Positions 36,222 through 47,788 of a stretch of DNA of 64,000 nucleotides are shown here, piece by piece (positions within the stretch are counted from its first letter, which is position 1; each line of letters opens with the position of its first letter). The DNA is from Rhizophagus irregularis (taxonomy: Eukaryota; Glomeromycota; Glomeromycetes; Glomerales; Glomeraceae), in assembly GCF_026210795.1 (NCBI RefSeq), contig NC_089430.1, forward strand, positions 3,410,001 to 3,474,000, in the 5' to 3' direction. The translations under genes and the position numbers were made by a program. The notes beneath the pieces were generated by a model that was given only the letters and a program-made list of their open reading frames with translations, made no database searches and had not been told where the DNA came from.

Positions 36222-38688
36222 CGGACTGGATTTTTGGATGTTGGATAGTTGACTCACACTGGCCTTCGGGTAAAGTTGGGGTATGCGATTCTGTAATAGT
36301 TTAGTTTTTCTTTTCTTGAATTTATTCTAGTTTAGATTTCTTTATTTGAATGAATCGTGAAGCTATTTTTTTTTTTATTTTTTATTAGTTTATTTTCTTA
36401 TTTTTGGAATATTGTTCGATCACATTCTCGAAGTTTAAATATAAATAAAAGATAAAGTCATAAGACTGTTTGCAAAGGAAAAGGATAAAACTAAGGGTTG
36501 GTCACCCTATCTTGGTGGTTAGTCACTGAGACCCTCATTAAGCCTGAGTATGGTGAGGTCGCAGGTTCAATTCCCATGACCACGGAAATAAAAAGAATTT
36601 TACTGCGGACGCTAAAACCAATAGCGTGAAGGTACAGGGGATTAGTGTAGTTGGACTGCATTATGGTGAATTGAGTATAATTAACGGTTAGGCTGCACAT
36701 TTCAACTAAGCGGTCATGGTATCCTTCTAACGTTCCCTATGAGGCCATTGGCATGCGCGCAGTCCTGTCCTCGAGGTCACTACTATACGCTTGGGGAAAA
36801 GCTTCCTGTCCGGTGGTCACCTACGATACCGCAGGGGTCCGAGTAATGGCTAGAAATCGTCCTAGAAGGTAAAGCCTGGGCAGGGTGCAATGTTTTAGCG
36901 GTGAGCGAGACCTTCTGTTAGGTCTTGAGACCAACCAAGGTGTTCGTGCACAGAACAGGTAGCATGGCCCTAACGGGGTTCGGATTCCCTACTCCTTGGG
37001 TGCCTGGTTGGTGATCTCCCCGGTGGTTGATACCCACCATAAGGGGCGATCCCTTGGACAGACGCCGCATACTTCCCGTCGAGTAGGTCACTATAAAGTA
37101 TACCACTCGGGTAAACAACTATACTATCGGTACTAGGTAATCGCGGGCTGTAGTGGCGGCCTTTTGAGTGAAGACAGTACCTAAAATGGGTGGTATGGAA
37201 GGGTACTAGATGGTTGATATTACCTGTCGAAAGTCCTATGAAGTAGATGCTGTTTAAAGGTCCGAAATAAATTGAGTATCAGTATCATGCAATGGGTATA
37301 GGATGAGTAGGCGGCGTGTACCTAGCTTCAGATCAGCCTAAAATGGCCCGATGGGGGATGTCTTCTATAGTGGTGCTGTTACCTAGGAATTAAGTACTCG
37401 GTATAATGGTTGCCCATGAAGATGATAGGACACAGACCCAAGATTACTCATAAGAGCAATGGGTGGTTTGGCCGTAAACGCTTGCAAAGAAAGGATAAAA
37501 CTAGGGTTGGTCACCCTATCTCGGTGGTTAGTCGCTGAGACGTCAAGCCTGAGTATGGTGAGGTCGCAGGTTCGATTCCCACGACCAGCGGAAATAAAAA
37601 GAATTTTACTGCGACATAGCAATGCGTGAAGGTACAGGGATTAGTGTAGTTGGACTGCATCATGGTGAATTAGTGTATACGGTTAGGCGCACATTTCAAC
37701 TAAGGGTCGTAGGTGTCTTTCTAATGTTCCCTATGAGGCCGTTGGCATGTGCGCAGTCCCTGTTCTTGAGGTCACTACTATACCCTGAGGGGGGGACTTC
37801 CTGTCCGGGTGGTCACTCTACGATACCGCTTGGGGTCAGTAATGGCTAGATGGTCGTCCTAGATGGTAAAGCTGAGGGTGCGAATGTCTTAGTGGTAGTT
37901 TGACCTTCCTGTTAGTCTTAGACCAAGCCAAGGTGTTCGTCATCGAACAGGTAGTATGGCTATGGGGTTTGATTCCCTACTCCTTGGGTCCTGGTTGGTG
38001 ATCCCTGGTGGTTGATACCCACCATAAGGGGTGATCCTGGACAGATGCCTGCTACTTCCTGTCCGAGTGGTCACTACTAAGTATACTACTTGGGGTAAAC
38101 AACTGTACTATCGGTGCTATGTAATCGCGGGCTGTAGTGGCCTTTGAGTGAGACTTAGTACCTAAAATGGTGGTATAGAAGGGTACTAGATGGTTGATGT
38201 TACCTGTCGAAAGTCCTCATGAAAGTAGATCTTTCTCTAAAGGTCGTTAAATAAATTGAGTATCAGTATCGTACAATGGGTATAGGATGAGTAGGCGGCG
38301 TGTCTCAGCTTCGATCGGCTAAAATGGCCCGATGGGGGATGTCTTATAGTGGTGCTGTTACCTGAGAAATTAAGTGCTTTCGGTATAATGGTTGCGTTGA
38401 AGATGATAGGACGCGAGCCGAGATTAGTGCCATGAGGCAATAGGTGGTACGCCGTAAACGACTTGCAAAGGAAAAGGATAAAACTACCACCATTCGATTC
38501 GTCTCGGTGAGACGATTACAGCAATATGATACATTTTTGTACGATTATTAGATGCCAAGTTATTTAATATATTCTTTATATAACTGTGATTATAAACGGT
38601 TCTTTTTAATATAAGATTTTTGAGGATAGGTGTGATAGTGACTATAGATAGATTGTGACTATATAGGATAGATTTTAATAATAAAGTG

Positions 38689-41600
38689 GCAAATATATCG
38701 TTTTTGATTAAGGAGGTGATGCTTTTTGATTATAGAAGTTAGTTGTACAAACTGTTGTATCGTTTTTGATTATTGAAAAAATAAATGTATCATTTTTGAT
38801 TATTGAAAAAAAAATTCTATCGTTTTTGATTATTGAAAAAAAATGTATCATTTTTGATTATTCGATAGTATCACGTTTTATTTATTTAATTTATACTTAA
38901 CAAGTTAATGTATCATTGTATAACATTTAACGCGTTCACATAATACTTTTCACACGACAAATGGTTCAATTCTTTTTCTTTTCCAAAAATTTTGATTTCT
39001 CTTTTGATATTTTTTTCTTTATTATATAATAGTTTTTATAATATATTTTGCGTTTTATAACCTTGTTTATATTTTTTACGTGATAATTATTTGTAATAAT
39101 TTTCTTTCTATAAATTTGTGTAACGTTACTATACTGTATATTATAATATGGAAACTTACGAAAATCAAATCAAATACAACGATGATGGCTCAGTAAATGT
39201 ACCATTTGGTCGTGCTGCAGAATGGTATATATCAAATGCAAATCTTTTAAAAAATTATCGCTTAAAAAATCAAAGTAGACAAGTTACTCCTAAACTTGTT
39301 AAAGCTGGAATCTTAACGGTAGAACGTGTACAAGGGGCAATAGATTACTTAGCATGGAAAACTAAAACTGGAACGGTAAAATCAACAAATCGTATTGATG
39401 ATGTTTTAGTTTTAACCAGTTTAGGAAGAGATCTGGTTTCTCAAATTGAATTAGGATTAGCCAAAAACCAACAATGTTGGTATTGGGTTATGTATTGTTC
39501 GGGTGATGGAGGCAACTGTCAAAGATTATGCGGTAGTGTTGGAAAATGTAATGAAAATTGCGAAAATTATAATTTACGAAATAATTTGAAAAATGGAAAT
39601 GATATGCACCATTGTAGTGTCAGAGTTATTTCTGAATGTCGGTTATCTTGGCTATCATTAGAAAATCCATTGCGAATTACCATTCAAGGAACTCATCGTA
39701 CATTTTACAATAATAATATTCCTAAAATTTCAAGAATAAATTTAACTTATTCTGTCAGAGATTCGATAGCATTAAGCAGAAGAGCAGACTACAGGACAGC
39801 CAAAGGGATAAAAGCGAAATTATTAACATCACTTAATGGTGCATCAGAAGAAGTAATTAACAATGCATTAGCAAGCCAACGTATAATATGTAATAATGAC
39901 AAACTCTGGCAATTTGTTGCCAGAGATGATAAGAAATTAAAGGATGATACTGGTCCTTGGACTCAGCTTGATAGTTTAGTAAATAATATATTAAAATCTC
40001 AAGGTTTTATATTATATTATCAAATAGCAGACATTAATCAACCAGCTGATTCATGACCGATATTATCAACTTACAATTTCTGATGAGTTTTGGTTAAAAA
40101 ATGCTCGTGATTACGGTAAAATCTGTATCGGAATAGATGGTAAATATGATTTAAATTTGGACCGTGCACCGGTATTATCAATTGTCACGAGAATAGTGCT
40201 GGTTGCGGATTGCCTGTTGCATTTGGTAAGTAAAATTTGACATATATTAAATTATTTAGTATATAATTTATTGTAATTTATTAAATTGTAAATAAAATAT
40301 ATATATTAGCGCTATTTAATAAGGAAAATCATCATACTATAAAATTGGCTATTGACGCTATTAAAAAAAATATCCCATATGATAACGAGTTCTGTGAACA
40401 CAAGTGGTACTATGAAAATCTTTTATCTGGAAACGGATTTCAACGAGTTCGTGAATGTCAAAACAATAATTGGAAGCCATATATCTTAATTGATAAGCAT
40501 AGACCATCTAAACTTGCTATCCAAAATGCTTCACATAAACCAATTTTATGTTGGTTTCATATTATGAAAACTTTTAGTGAAAATTTAAATAAATGGCAGA
40601 TACCTGCAAAATTCAGGTAAGTTATATATTATATTAATTTTTTTTTATTAAAATTGATAACTAATTAATTATTTTATTGTTTAGATATCCAATAGCATTA
40701 GCGTTTAAAATTGTAGGTCGTAGTCGAACTGAAGAAACTGCCATTGAAATGGCTAAGAAATATATCGAATTTATTAACACTCTTCCATTGGAAAAAACTA
40801 AAAAAGATAAATTAATAGATGATTTATCTAAAAATTGGATGTGCACGGAGTGGAAATTAAGTTTTATTGATGCTGGTCGTATTTCCAAAAACATTACAAA
40901 CAGATTTTCATGGACTACGAACAATTTTACAGAACGGATCAATAGGACAATTGAAGCAGTATATAGTGGTAAACAAACACCATTGACATTTGTTGAACGA
41001 ATGTATGGAATAAAATTTCAAAGTGAAACTATTGTAAGTCATGAAGATTTAAATAAGTTTGAATCTGGTTTAGTTACTTTATTCAATACTCAAACGATTG
41101 AACAGGTAAGAATTTTTTCGTTATCATTTTTAAATAATATTATTAAATTAATTTATTTTAAATTATTTATAGCAAACTAAAGATGATATGATATGTTGTG
41201 ATAAACTTCGAAGATTAAATCAAGGAAGATTAGATTTTCTTCTTAATATGGTTAAGATATCATCAGACCAAAATACTTTTCTTGTTAAAAAAAAATCTGA
41301 TGATTTATTCGTATCTTCTTATGATGATAAGCCTTTGCGTCTAGATGAGAAAATTGTACGAAAATTAAATGATATGATCAATTTTCTTATGAAATCTTTA
41401 TTATCCGAAAATGTAATATTAGAACAAGGATTTCATATATGTAATGTTATTACTGGTGAATGTACATGCTGGGAATACATATGGAATAGTTCATTACGTG
41501 ATAAATGTAGGCGCTGTCATGCAGCCACTTTGCTTATAGAAACACAACAAAAAGGACATCTAGAAGTTGTAAACGAAGCAAAGAAAAATCTTGTTCTCTA

Positions 41601-43387
41601 TTTTCGTAATAAGGAACGAGTAGTTCCCGCGTCTATAAAAAATAATGTAATATATCAAGGTGGACATGGAAGATTCTTATCAAGAAATTATTAGATTATA
41701 TAATATGCAAGGTAAGATGTTTGAAATAATTTTTTAAAAATTATTATTGTTATTTATTATATTAATCTTACTTTTGCTCATTAGGTAATAAAATATTTTA
41801 TCCACTTAAACGGTCATCTCAGGAGATTAAAGATCTATTTCGGCCAGCAGAATTAAGTGAAAGAACAAAATCAAATTTAGGCGCACCTCCTAAATTATCT
41901 GCTAAACCTCGATCGTCCCATAGAATAAATTTACCAAACCAATCACAATCTGGTAATACGTTTTCTATACAACAAAGGAAAACAAAACAAATTCGAAATC
42001 TTAAACGAAAACGAGAAGATAATTTATCTTCAATTAGTACTGGTAAAGATATATATTTAACGTAATAACATTAATATCTGTATTATTAATTTCTTTACCT
42101 ATATTTATTTAATAGATAGAAGAAGTACATCTTCATTTGCATCATCATCATCGTTTATAATGCCAAGCCCACCCCGCAATGTATTTCAATATCTTCCAGA
42201 ACTGCCATCTAATGATGATTTAAACTTGGATTTAGAATTTGATTTAGTACCTAATTCTCACAATTTATGCCCCTATTGTGATAATATCCTACCAGATATT
42301 TTACCAGAAAAGATAAAAGACCAGTTACAAAATCTACAAAACAAGTCAATCACAGAAGAAGAACGTTGGTCTTTTTGTATAATGCATCATGGTGAATTGA
42401 ATATTGTTCCACATGGATTATCAAAAGGATATCCCTGAATATATCGATTTTAATGTACTTCCATCACGCATAATCAAATTTGAAAAAGATCTCATTGAAA
42501 TTATTAACGGAAATATTTCAAGTTACTATTGGGATATTGCATCTTCAATATATAAAGAAGTCGGATATAATAAAGCCAAGGCGCCAATGATGCTCATGAA
42601 TCGATTTGAAGTTTTTCAGGTTGGTAATTATCTGTTTGAATATAAATTTTGTTTATATTTTATTAATTAGCTTTACTAATTTACAGCCAGGTTATTATGG
42701 GTTTAATGGGTTATATACTATTGTTAATACTTTAATAGAATTGTTTGTTAACTCTAATAATCTCACAAAAGACAAAACGTACCCATTAGACCCTATGGAT
42801 TTTATTTACGAAGTTCTAGTACCAGAAGTAACATTACGTCTGATTCAAGAGGACCGTAATAATAGTATAACACTTGAAGATGCGAAAGAAATTTTAAATG
42901 ATAGTATTGAATTTGGAGTTTATATGCATAGCAATGAAATAGATGATTGATTAATACTATTGTCTTTTAGTTGTAATAAAGACAAATTTTGAGAAAATAA
43001 GGATTAAATTTATGACATATGAATGTTGGCAATTCTTTGTTTTAAATGGCTTAATAAAAATATACAAGAAACAGTAAATAGTAAGGAAACAAAAATAACG
43101 ATTAATAAGTTTAGTAATTTGAAATTATTTAGTGAATAAAGTCTCCGATATGCAAACGCAAGATACAGTATGTCGAATCTATGCATGTGACCTGTGACCA
43201 TGTGATACTATCGAATAATCAAAAATGATACATTTTTTTTCAATAATCAAAAACGATAGAATTTTTTTTTCAATAATCAAAAATGATACATTTATTTTTT
43301 CAATAATCAAAAACGATACAACAGTTTGTACAACTAACTTCTATAATCAAAAAGCATCACCTCCTTAATCAAAAACGATATATTTGC
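38689..43387 (+). mobile_element. MULE with ~180-bp inverted repeats and 9-bp duplication
   Basis: The ends read GCAAATATATCGTTTTTGAT and its inverse, continuing for about 180 bp (38689-38868, 43205-43387). The arms hold five degenerate ATCGTTTTTGATTA-type repeats. A 9-bp duplication AATAAAGTG flanks the element (38680-38688, 43388-43396), as expected for a MULE. The uninterrupted target sequence is visible in pogo copy A after removing its own nested MITE. It carries the transposase gene at 39148-42950. Confidence 0.92.
39148..42950 (+). pseudogene. MULE-type transposase with SWIM and RTC4-like domains
   Basis: Exon 1 (from 39148) has an N-terminal segment and a Cys/His cluster (CSGDGGNCQRLCGSVGKC). 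After a one-base frameshift near 40054 come ICIGIDGKYD, ILIDKHRPSK, WFHIMK and NNFTERINRTIE, which supply the likely D, D and E of the transposase. A SWIM-like finger (CTCWEY...KCRRCHAATLL) follows. The RTC4-like tail has YCDNILP, PGYYGFNG and VLVPEVTLRLIQED. Introns lie at about 40227-40309, 40618-40683, 41106-41173, 41711-41784, 42043-42115 and 42620-42686. Further one-base frameshifts occur near 41660 and near 42433 (an extra C). It is a multi-broken copy of a mobile gene. Confidence 0.82.
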
Positions 43388-44220
43388 AATAAAGTGTTTT
43401 GAACATTCAACTGGTGTGACTATATAGTAGAATGTGACTATAACGGGAGTGACTATAGAGGGAGTTGACTGTACTTTCATTAAAGCACCAACGTGTTGTT
43501 GAGTCTTATCTATTGCATTATTTGTAACTTTGATTAGTTCCGCCTTTGCAATTTCACGATTTGTTGCATCAGTATGATCTTTTGTTGAAGCATGTTCTCC
43601 TAGAGCAGAAGATTTAAAATTCTTTGAACCTAATAAAGTAAAGATTTAATTAATACAGTATAATAATTTAAATAAATTATTTTATTATTTTTAAATAAAA
43701 ATCATTACCTCCTTTTCCAAATTTATTTTGCTTATTATGGGTTTTGCATAGCGAACAAAACATAAGGTTTTTTGATGTGTCATAAATTAACCACCTATAA
43801 ATTTCTAACCATTCTTTTTGAAAAGTTGCAGTTTTTTTCTTCAATAAAAGATGCGCTTTTTTCTTTTTAAAATTTAAATTTTTTTGTAATATATGTTTAT
43901 TATTTGGTAATTCTTCAAGTTCTGAATCAGTGTCACTAGATTCAGAATGAATAATATCTGTGTCTTCGCTAGGAACTTTTGTTTTGAAATATTGTTTAAT
44001 AGTAGACATTTTATGACGCGTAATATGAAAATTTTGATTATCAAATGATGATCTATAAAAATATAAAATATATGCCACCAATATACAAAAAATTTTGCCG
44101 GATAAAAATCTGTTGATCTTAAAAATATTCTGGAAAAAAATCCATTCTATAAAATTTTTATCGGATTTTCTTTAAAAATTCTGGTTTTTGCCAGAATTTA
44201 CAATACTATTTTTAGCTCTG

Positions 44221-44525
44221 ACCTAAGGTAAGGTTTACATATAAAACTCTTTGAAAATCCTATTATAAAAGGAAATTTTATGTTATATTGTTATGATTTT
44301 TTTCCTTTTTAATCAATTAACCAATAGAATTTAAGCAAATTCTAAAGTAAGATTTCATATGAAAGTAAATTTTTACCAGTAACATATCTTAGTAGTAGGC
44401 AGGGTCCTACTTTATAGCTAAAACATTACCCCAAGTCTTGAGATAATTAAGTATTTTAAATTGAGACTATTTAGAAAAGATATCATATACGACTATTTTT
44501 TGAATATTATTCTTGAATGCAGACT
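44221..44525. other. AT-rich spacer, no gene seen
   Basis: A single AGGGTCCTAC at about 44401-44410 resembles an end of the AGGACCC MITE family, but no partner end was found nearby. Confidence 0.35.
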
Positions 44526-44527
44526 TA

Positions 44528-45715
44528 CAGTGGACATCAAAAAAAACGCACCAAACTTTTTTAAAATTATTAATTGTTCTTATTAAATCAATTTAAATTC
44601 AATTAAAATAAAATTTAAAACTTAAATAATATATGGTTTGGCCTACTAAAAAACATAAAATTTAATATTAATTTACTAATTAGTTTTTTAATTACATAAC
44701 ATTAAATCAAAACAACTTGGTGCATTCTTTTTGCCACTTTAAAATTTTTAAAAAAATCAAAATTTTCACAAAATTATATTATGCTTTTATAATAAAAAAA
44801 TGTAAAATTAATTATTAAATAGCTTAAATTATTAATTAAAATTAAAAAAAGTCAATACTTTTTAGTAATAAATTGATTAATTTATTTAATGAATATAATT
44901 AAAAATTACTATAAAACATATAGATTTTACAGTTTTTATTATAACAGTTTTTCTTAAACTACATTAAATCAAAAAATTTTATAGTAAAATAATACCCAAA
45001 ATTAAATTCTCCTAATTAAGGGGAATTTGCGAAAAAAAAAATGGAGTGCAACGGACCTTTAGATAGTGAGATATTACTTGTTAAAGTATGGCAATGATCT
45101 TCATTTTACATATAGTGTAAATCATTTCTATATGTAAAATGAAGATCATTGCCATACTTTAACAAGTAATATCTCACTATCTAAAGGTCCGTTGCACTCC
45201 ATTTTTTTTTTCGCAAATTCCCCTTAATTAGGAGAATTTAATTTTGGGTATTATTTTACTATAAAATTTTTTGATTTAATGTAGTTTAAGAAAAACTGTT
45301 ATAATAAAAACTGTAAAATCTATATGTTTTATAGTAATTTTTAATTATATTCATTAAATAAATTAATCAATTTATTACTAAAAAGTATTGACTTTTTTTA
45401 ATTTTAATTAATAATTTAAGCTATTTAATAATTAATTTTACATTTTTTTATTATAAAAGCATAATATAATTTTGTGAAAATTTTGATTTTTTTAAAAATT
45501 TTAAAGTGGCAAAAAGAATGCACCAAGTTGTTTTGATTTAATGTTATGTAATTAAAAAACTAATTAGTAAATTAATATTAAATTTTATGTTTTTTAGTAG
45601 GCCAAACCATATATTATTTAAGTTTTAAATTTTATTTTAATTGAATTTAAATTGATTTAATAAGAACAATTAATAATTTTAAAAAAGTTTGGTGCGTTTT
45701 TTTTGATGTCCACTG
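44528..45715. mobile_element. near-perfect 1.19-kb fold-back element, TA duplication
   Basis: The ends read CAGTGGACATCAAAAAAAAC and its inverse, flanked by TA (44526-44527, 45716-45717). The two arms of about 587 bp are almost identical in inverted orientation, with a loop of about 14 bases near 45115. Terminal CAGTGG...CAAAA and TA suit the Tc1/mariner superfamily. No coding sequence is present. Confidence 0.85.
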
Positions 45716-45717
45716 TA

Positions 45718-47158
45718 TATCCAATCATAATAGTCAAATCATCTTTTTAGAAACGTGTTGTTAAAATTTCTTTTTTTATTATCAGACTTTCTAGACTTCT
45801 TTTTTTTGCTTTTTGGATCTTTTTGAGCAGAAGTTTTATTTTATCGTTTACATCCAATTGGAGTAGTTGAAAATGGTCAACCATCATCATCAGGTTTTCA
45901 TTTCACAATATCAGCAAAAGTTACCATGCAGTTTTTTCATTTTGGAATAAATGGCACGACTTTAGTGTTCAGAGTTTTTATTTGTGTTTCAACATTCACG
46001 TCCTGTGATTGGTACGTGGTATCTTTAAAAATTTCTATATCTAAAGTTGGTGAACACAGATATATAACCTCCTGATTGGTAGATTTTGTTGACATGTTGA
46101 AGTCAGGTGATTTTTTTTTAAGATTCTGAGTTTCTCACTTAAAGTACATCTAAGTGTATTGTAAAACTCCAAGAAAGCCAGTATTAAATACATAAAACTT
46201 TTCACATTAAAGGCTTCAGTTTTCATGCATTTTCAAACTAAAGTTTTGTAGAGATTTTTTAATAAATAGTCTATTATTTCAGATTTAAAATGGTCTTATA
46301 AACTTTAGCTAATACCTGTAATACTAGTCTTAATAAAATGTTTAAAAACTACTTTAAATAAACTGATAAACTCTTTTTCTATAACATTGCAAAGTACTTT
46401 TTGTGTTTTTTTCAAGTATATTTAAGTGTTGTTGGTGTCGTTTTTAGCCATAATTTATAAAAATAAAAAATTTTTTTCTTCATAAAAAATGGTTTATATG
46501 ATTAGCAGTCAGAATTCTCTCATTATATGTCCAGTTTGAATTTAATTAATATAATATATTGATTTACTTAAGTAAATTTTATTTTCTTAAATAATTGTAA
46601 TATAATTTGATATTTCAGATGGTATAAAATCCATATAGAATAATACTTTATTAGATTGAAGTAGAATCAGAATCCCACTTACTTATAAAATAGGTTATCA
46701 GAAACCTAAAGTAAAATTTATAATTAAGAATTTCATATGGGTTGATTTGTCTACTCTGCATTAAAAAGAATTATTGAATTGATTTGCACAATTTTCGTTA
46801 CTCAAAATTGTTTTGTAATACCAAAAAATCATCTGATTGATGATCACTTGACTAAATAATAAGTTGAACAAAAATTTACATTTGCAAAACTTAAATTATT
46901 AAATGTAAAGAGGTGTGAAAAAACATATTTCACTAATAAAAAACCTATTTCTCATATATATGGAATTTTTAACATATATTATTAAAAAGTAAGTATATTT
47001 TAATAAAATATAAAGTAAAATAAAAATTTATATAGTCTTAGTAGCTATAAATGTTTATAAAAGTATAATAAAAATATCATATAAAAGATGGTATCATAAT
47101 AGATATTTTCAAACAATAAAAATAATTATTTTATATTAGAATTTGTATTACCATCTTT
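45718..47158. other. AT-rich non-coding stretch
   Basis: No supported gene. Short open frames (for example 46041-46226 on the minus strand) have no recognisable domain. Confidence 0.4.
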
Positions 47159-47480
47159 AGACGCAAATATATCAAGATTCACTGATCTGTTTTCTATAAT
47201 TTTAGGCTCGTTGGAAAGCCCTTGTACTGGACTTTATAGGCGAAAAAAGAGCTCGCCAATTGAATAATTAGATCCAGAGATATTTACGTTTAAAGTTGAG
47301 GTATAAACTTTTTAACATGCTTAAACACAAATATCTTGGGATTTACTGATCCGTTTTTTATAAATTTAGGCTCTTCGGAAAGCCTTGATCTGGTCTATAT
47401 GGGCGAAAAAAGAGCTTGCCGATTGGATCATTAGATCTGGAGATATTTACGTTTAAAGTTGAGATACAAATTTTTAATAT
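47159..47480. repeat. two tandem copies of a ~155-bp repeat
   Basis: Copies at about 47159-47315 and 47320-47480 share TTTAGGCTC, GGAAAGCC, GGGCGAAAAAAGAGCT and GATATTTACGTTTAAAGTTG in the same order. They differ by scattered substitutions, so the duplication is not recent. No coding capacity. Confidence 0.7.
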
Positions 47481-47788
47481 ATATAGTAAATGCTAAGAAT
47501 TATATTAATTTAAAAGAAATATTTACCAACTTATAGTATAATAACATTAAATAAAAGTTTTTTAATACTCACCCCCAATTTACTGTATATTATATAGTAT
47601 TTTGTATAATAAAAATGTAATAAAATCAATATTTTAATTAAAGGTAGACAAATCAGCCTATATGTTTAAAGATCTTACTATATATAGATAAATTATACCT
47701 AAAAAAGGAAATATTATATTAAGTTATTATTATAATTTTTTTTCCTTTTTAAATTAATTAACCAATAGAATTACTGGTAAAATTACTA

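Larger units (their letters stand above)
28621..36471 (+). mobile_element. full-length LINE (APE-type, RT plus RNase H)
   Basis: The 7.85-kb element is flanked by a 23-bp target duplication (28598-28620 and 36472-36494, beginning GCAAAGGAAAAGG). It has two coding regions on the plus strand. There is no long poly-A tail; the 3' end is an A-rich AAATATAAATAAAAGATAAAG segment. The order EN-RT-RNase H with a two-domain ORF1 resembles the I/Tad group of LINEs; the exact clade is not established. It landed precisely at a unit boundary of the retroposon array. Confidence 0.85.
26619..38469 (+). repeat. tandem array of ~1-kb tRNA-headed retroposon units
   Basis: Four head-to-tail units (26619-27602, 27618-28602, 36494-37486, 37502-38469) start AGGGTTGGTCACCCTATC and end GTAAACACTTGCAAA. 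Every junction is the 15-bp word GGAAAAGGATAAAAC or a close variant, which is also the duplication of the whole insertion (26604-26618, 38470-38484) and is native sequence in the empty site of copy A (about 6632-6646). So one retroposed unit probably expanded by unequal exchange between its target duplications. Each unit contains two tRNA-like segments and no ORF that can be trusted. Units 3 and 4 differ from units 1 and 2 by many 1-3 base indels. A LINE interrupts the array after unit 2. Confidence 0.75.
25939..43471. mobile_element. pogo/Tigger-like element copy B, enlarged by nested insertions
   Basis: It has the same ends as copy A (CAGTCAACTCTCTTTATAGT and inverse), flanked by TA (25937-25938, 43472-43473). 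Native sequence occupies 25939-26618, 38470-38688 and 43388-43471 and aligns with copy A throughout. Insertions account for the rest: a retroposon array with a LINE (26619-38469) and a MULE (38689-43387). It carries four copies of the GATTCGTCT dyad motif. It has no transposase of its own. Confidence 0.9.
24214..44009 (-). pseudogene. hAT transposase split by a pogo-like element
   Basis: The N-terminal part (43474-44009) starts with MSTIKQYF, an acidic region, then a TTF/BED-like zinc finger with CSLCKTH. The C-terminal part (24214-25936) has DESTDIS, then FALDGASVMLGKLTGVAAR with HCIAHRLALAC, and a dimerisation block SSVDCERGFSKQN near the end, the hallmark of the hAT C-terminal domain. An intron lies near 43640-43710 and another near 25500-25556. 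The coding frame matches on both sides of the pogo insertion (GALMKV before, VFWLAEN after) once one TA is removed. Additional damage is a TGA near 25010 at a likely Trp codon, a frameshift near 24700 and a TAA near 24561. hAT transposases cut and paste elements with 8-bp duplications. This copy cannot make an active enzyme. Confidence 0.85.
24066..44220 (-). mobile_element. hAT transposon carrying a nested 17.5-kb insertion
   Basis: The two outer ends share GCTAAAAATAG in inverted orientation (left about 24073-24083, right about 44204-44214), followed by similar AATTTACCGG/AATTCTGG subterminal words. The outermost bases are diverged and no clean 8-bp duplication could be read, although ACCT occurs at both flanks. 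Between the ends lies a hAT transposase gene on the minus strand, cut into two parts by the pogo-like element B. Confidence 0.6.

Noticed and set aside
24058-44228. 8-bp duplication of the hAT element
   Set aside because: ACCTGCGA on the left and ACCTAAGG on the right agree at only five of eight positions, not enough to call.
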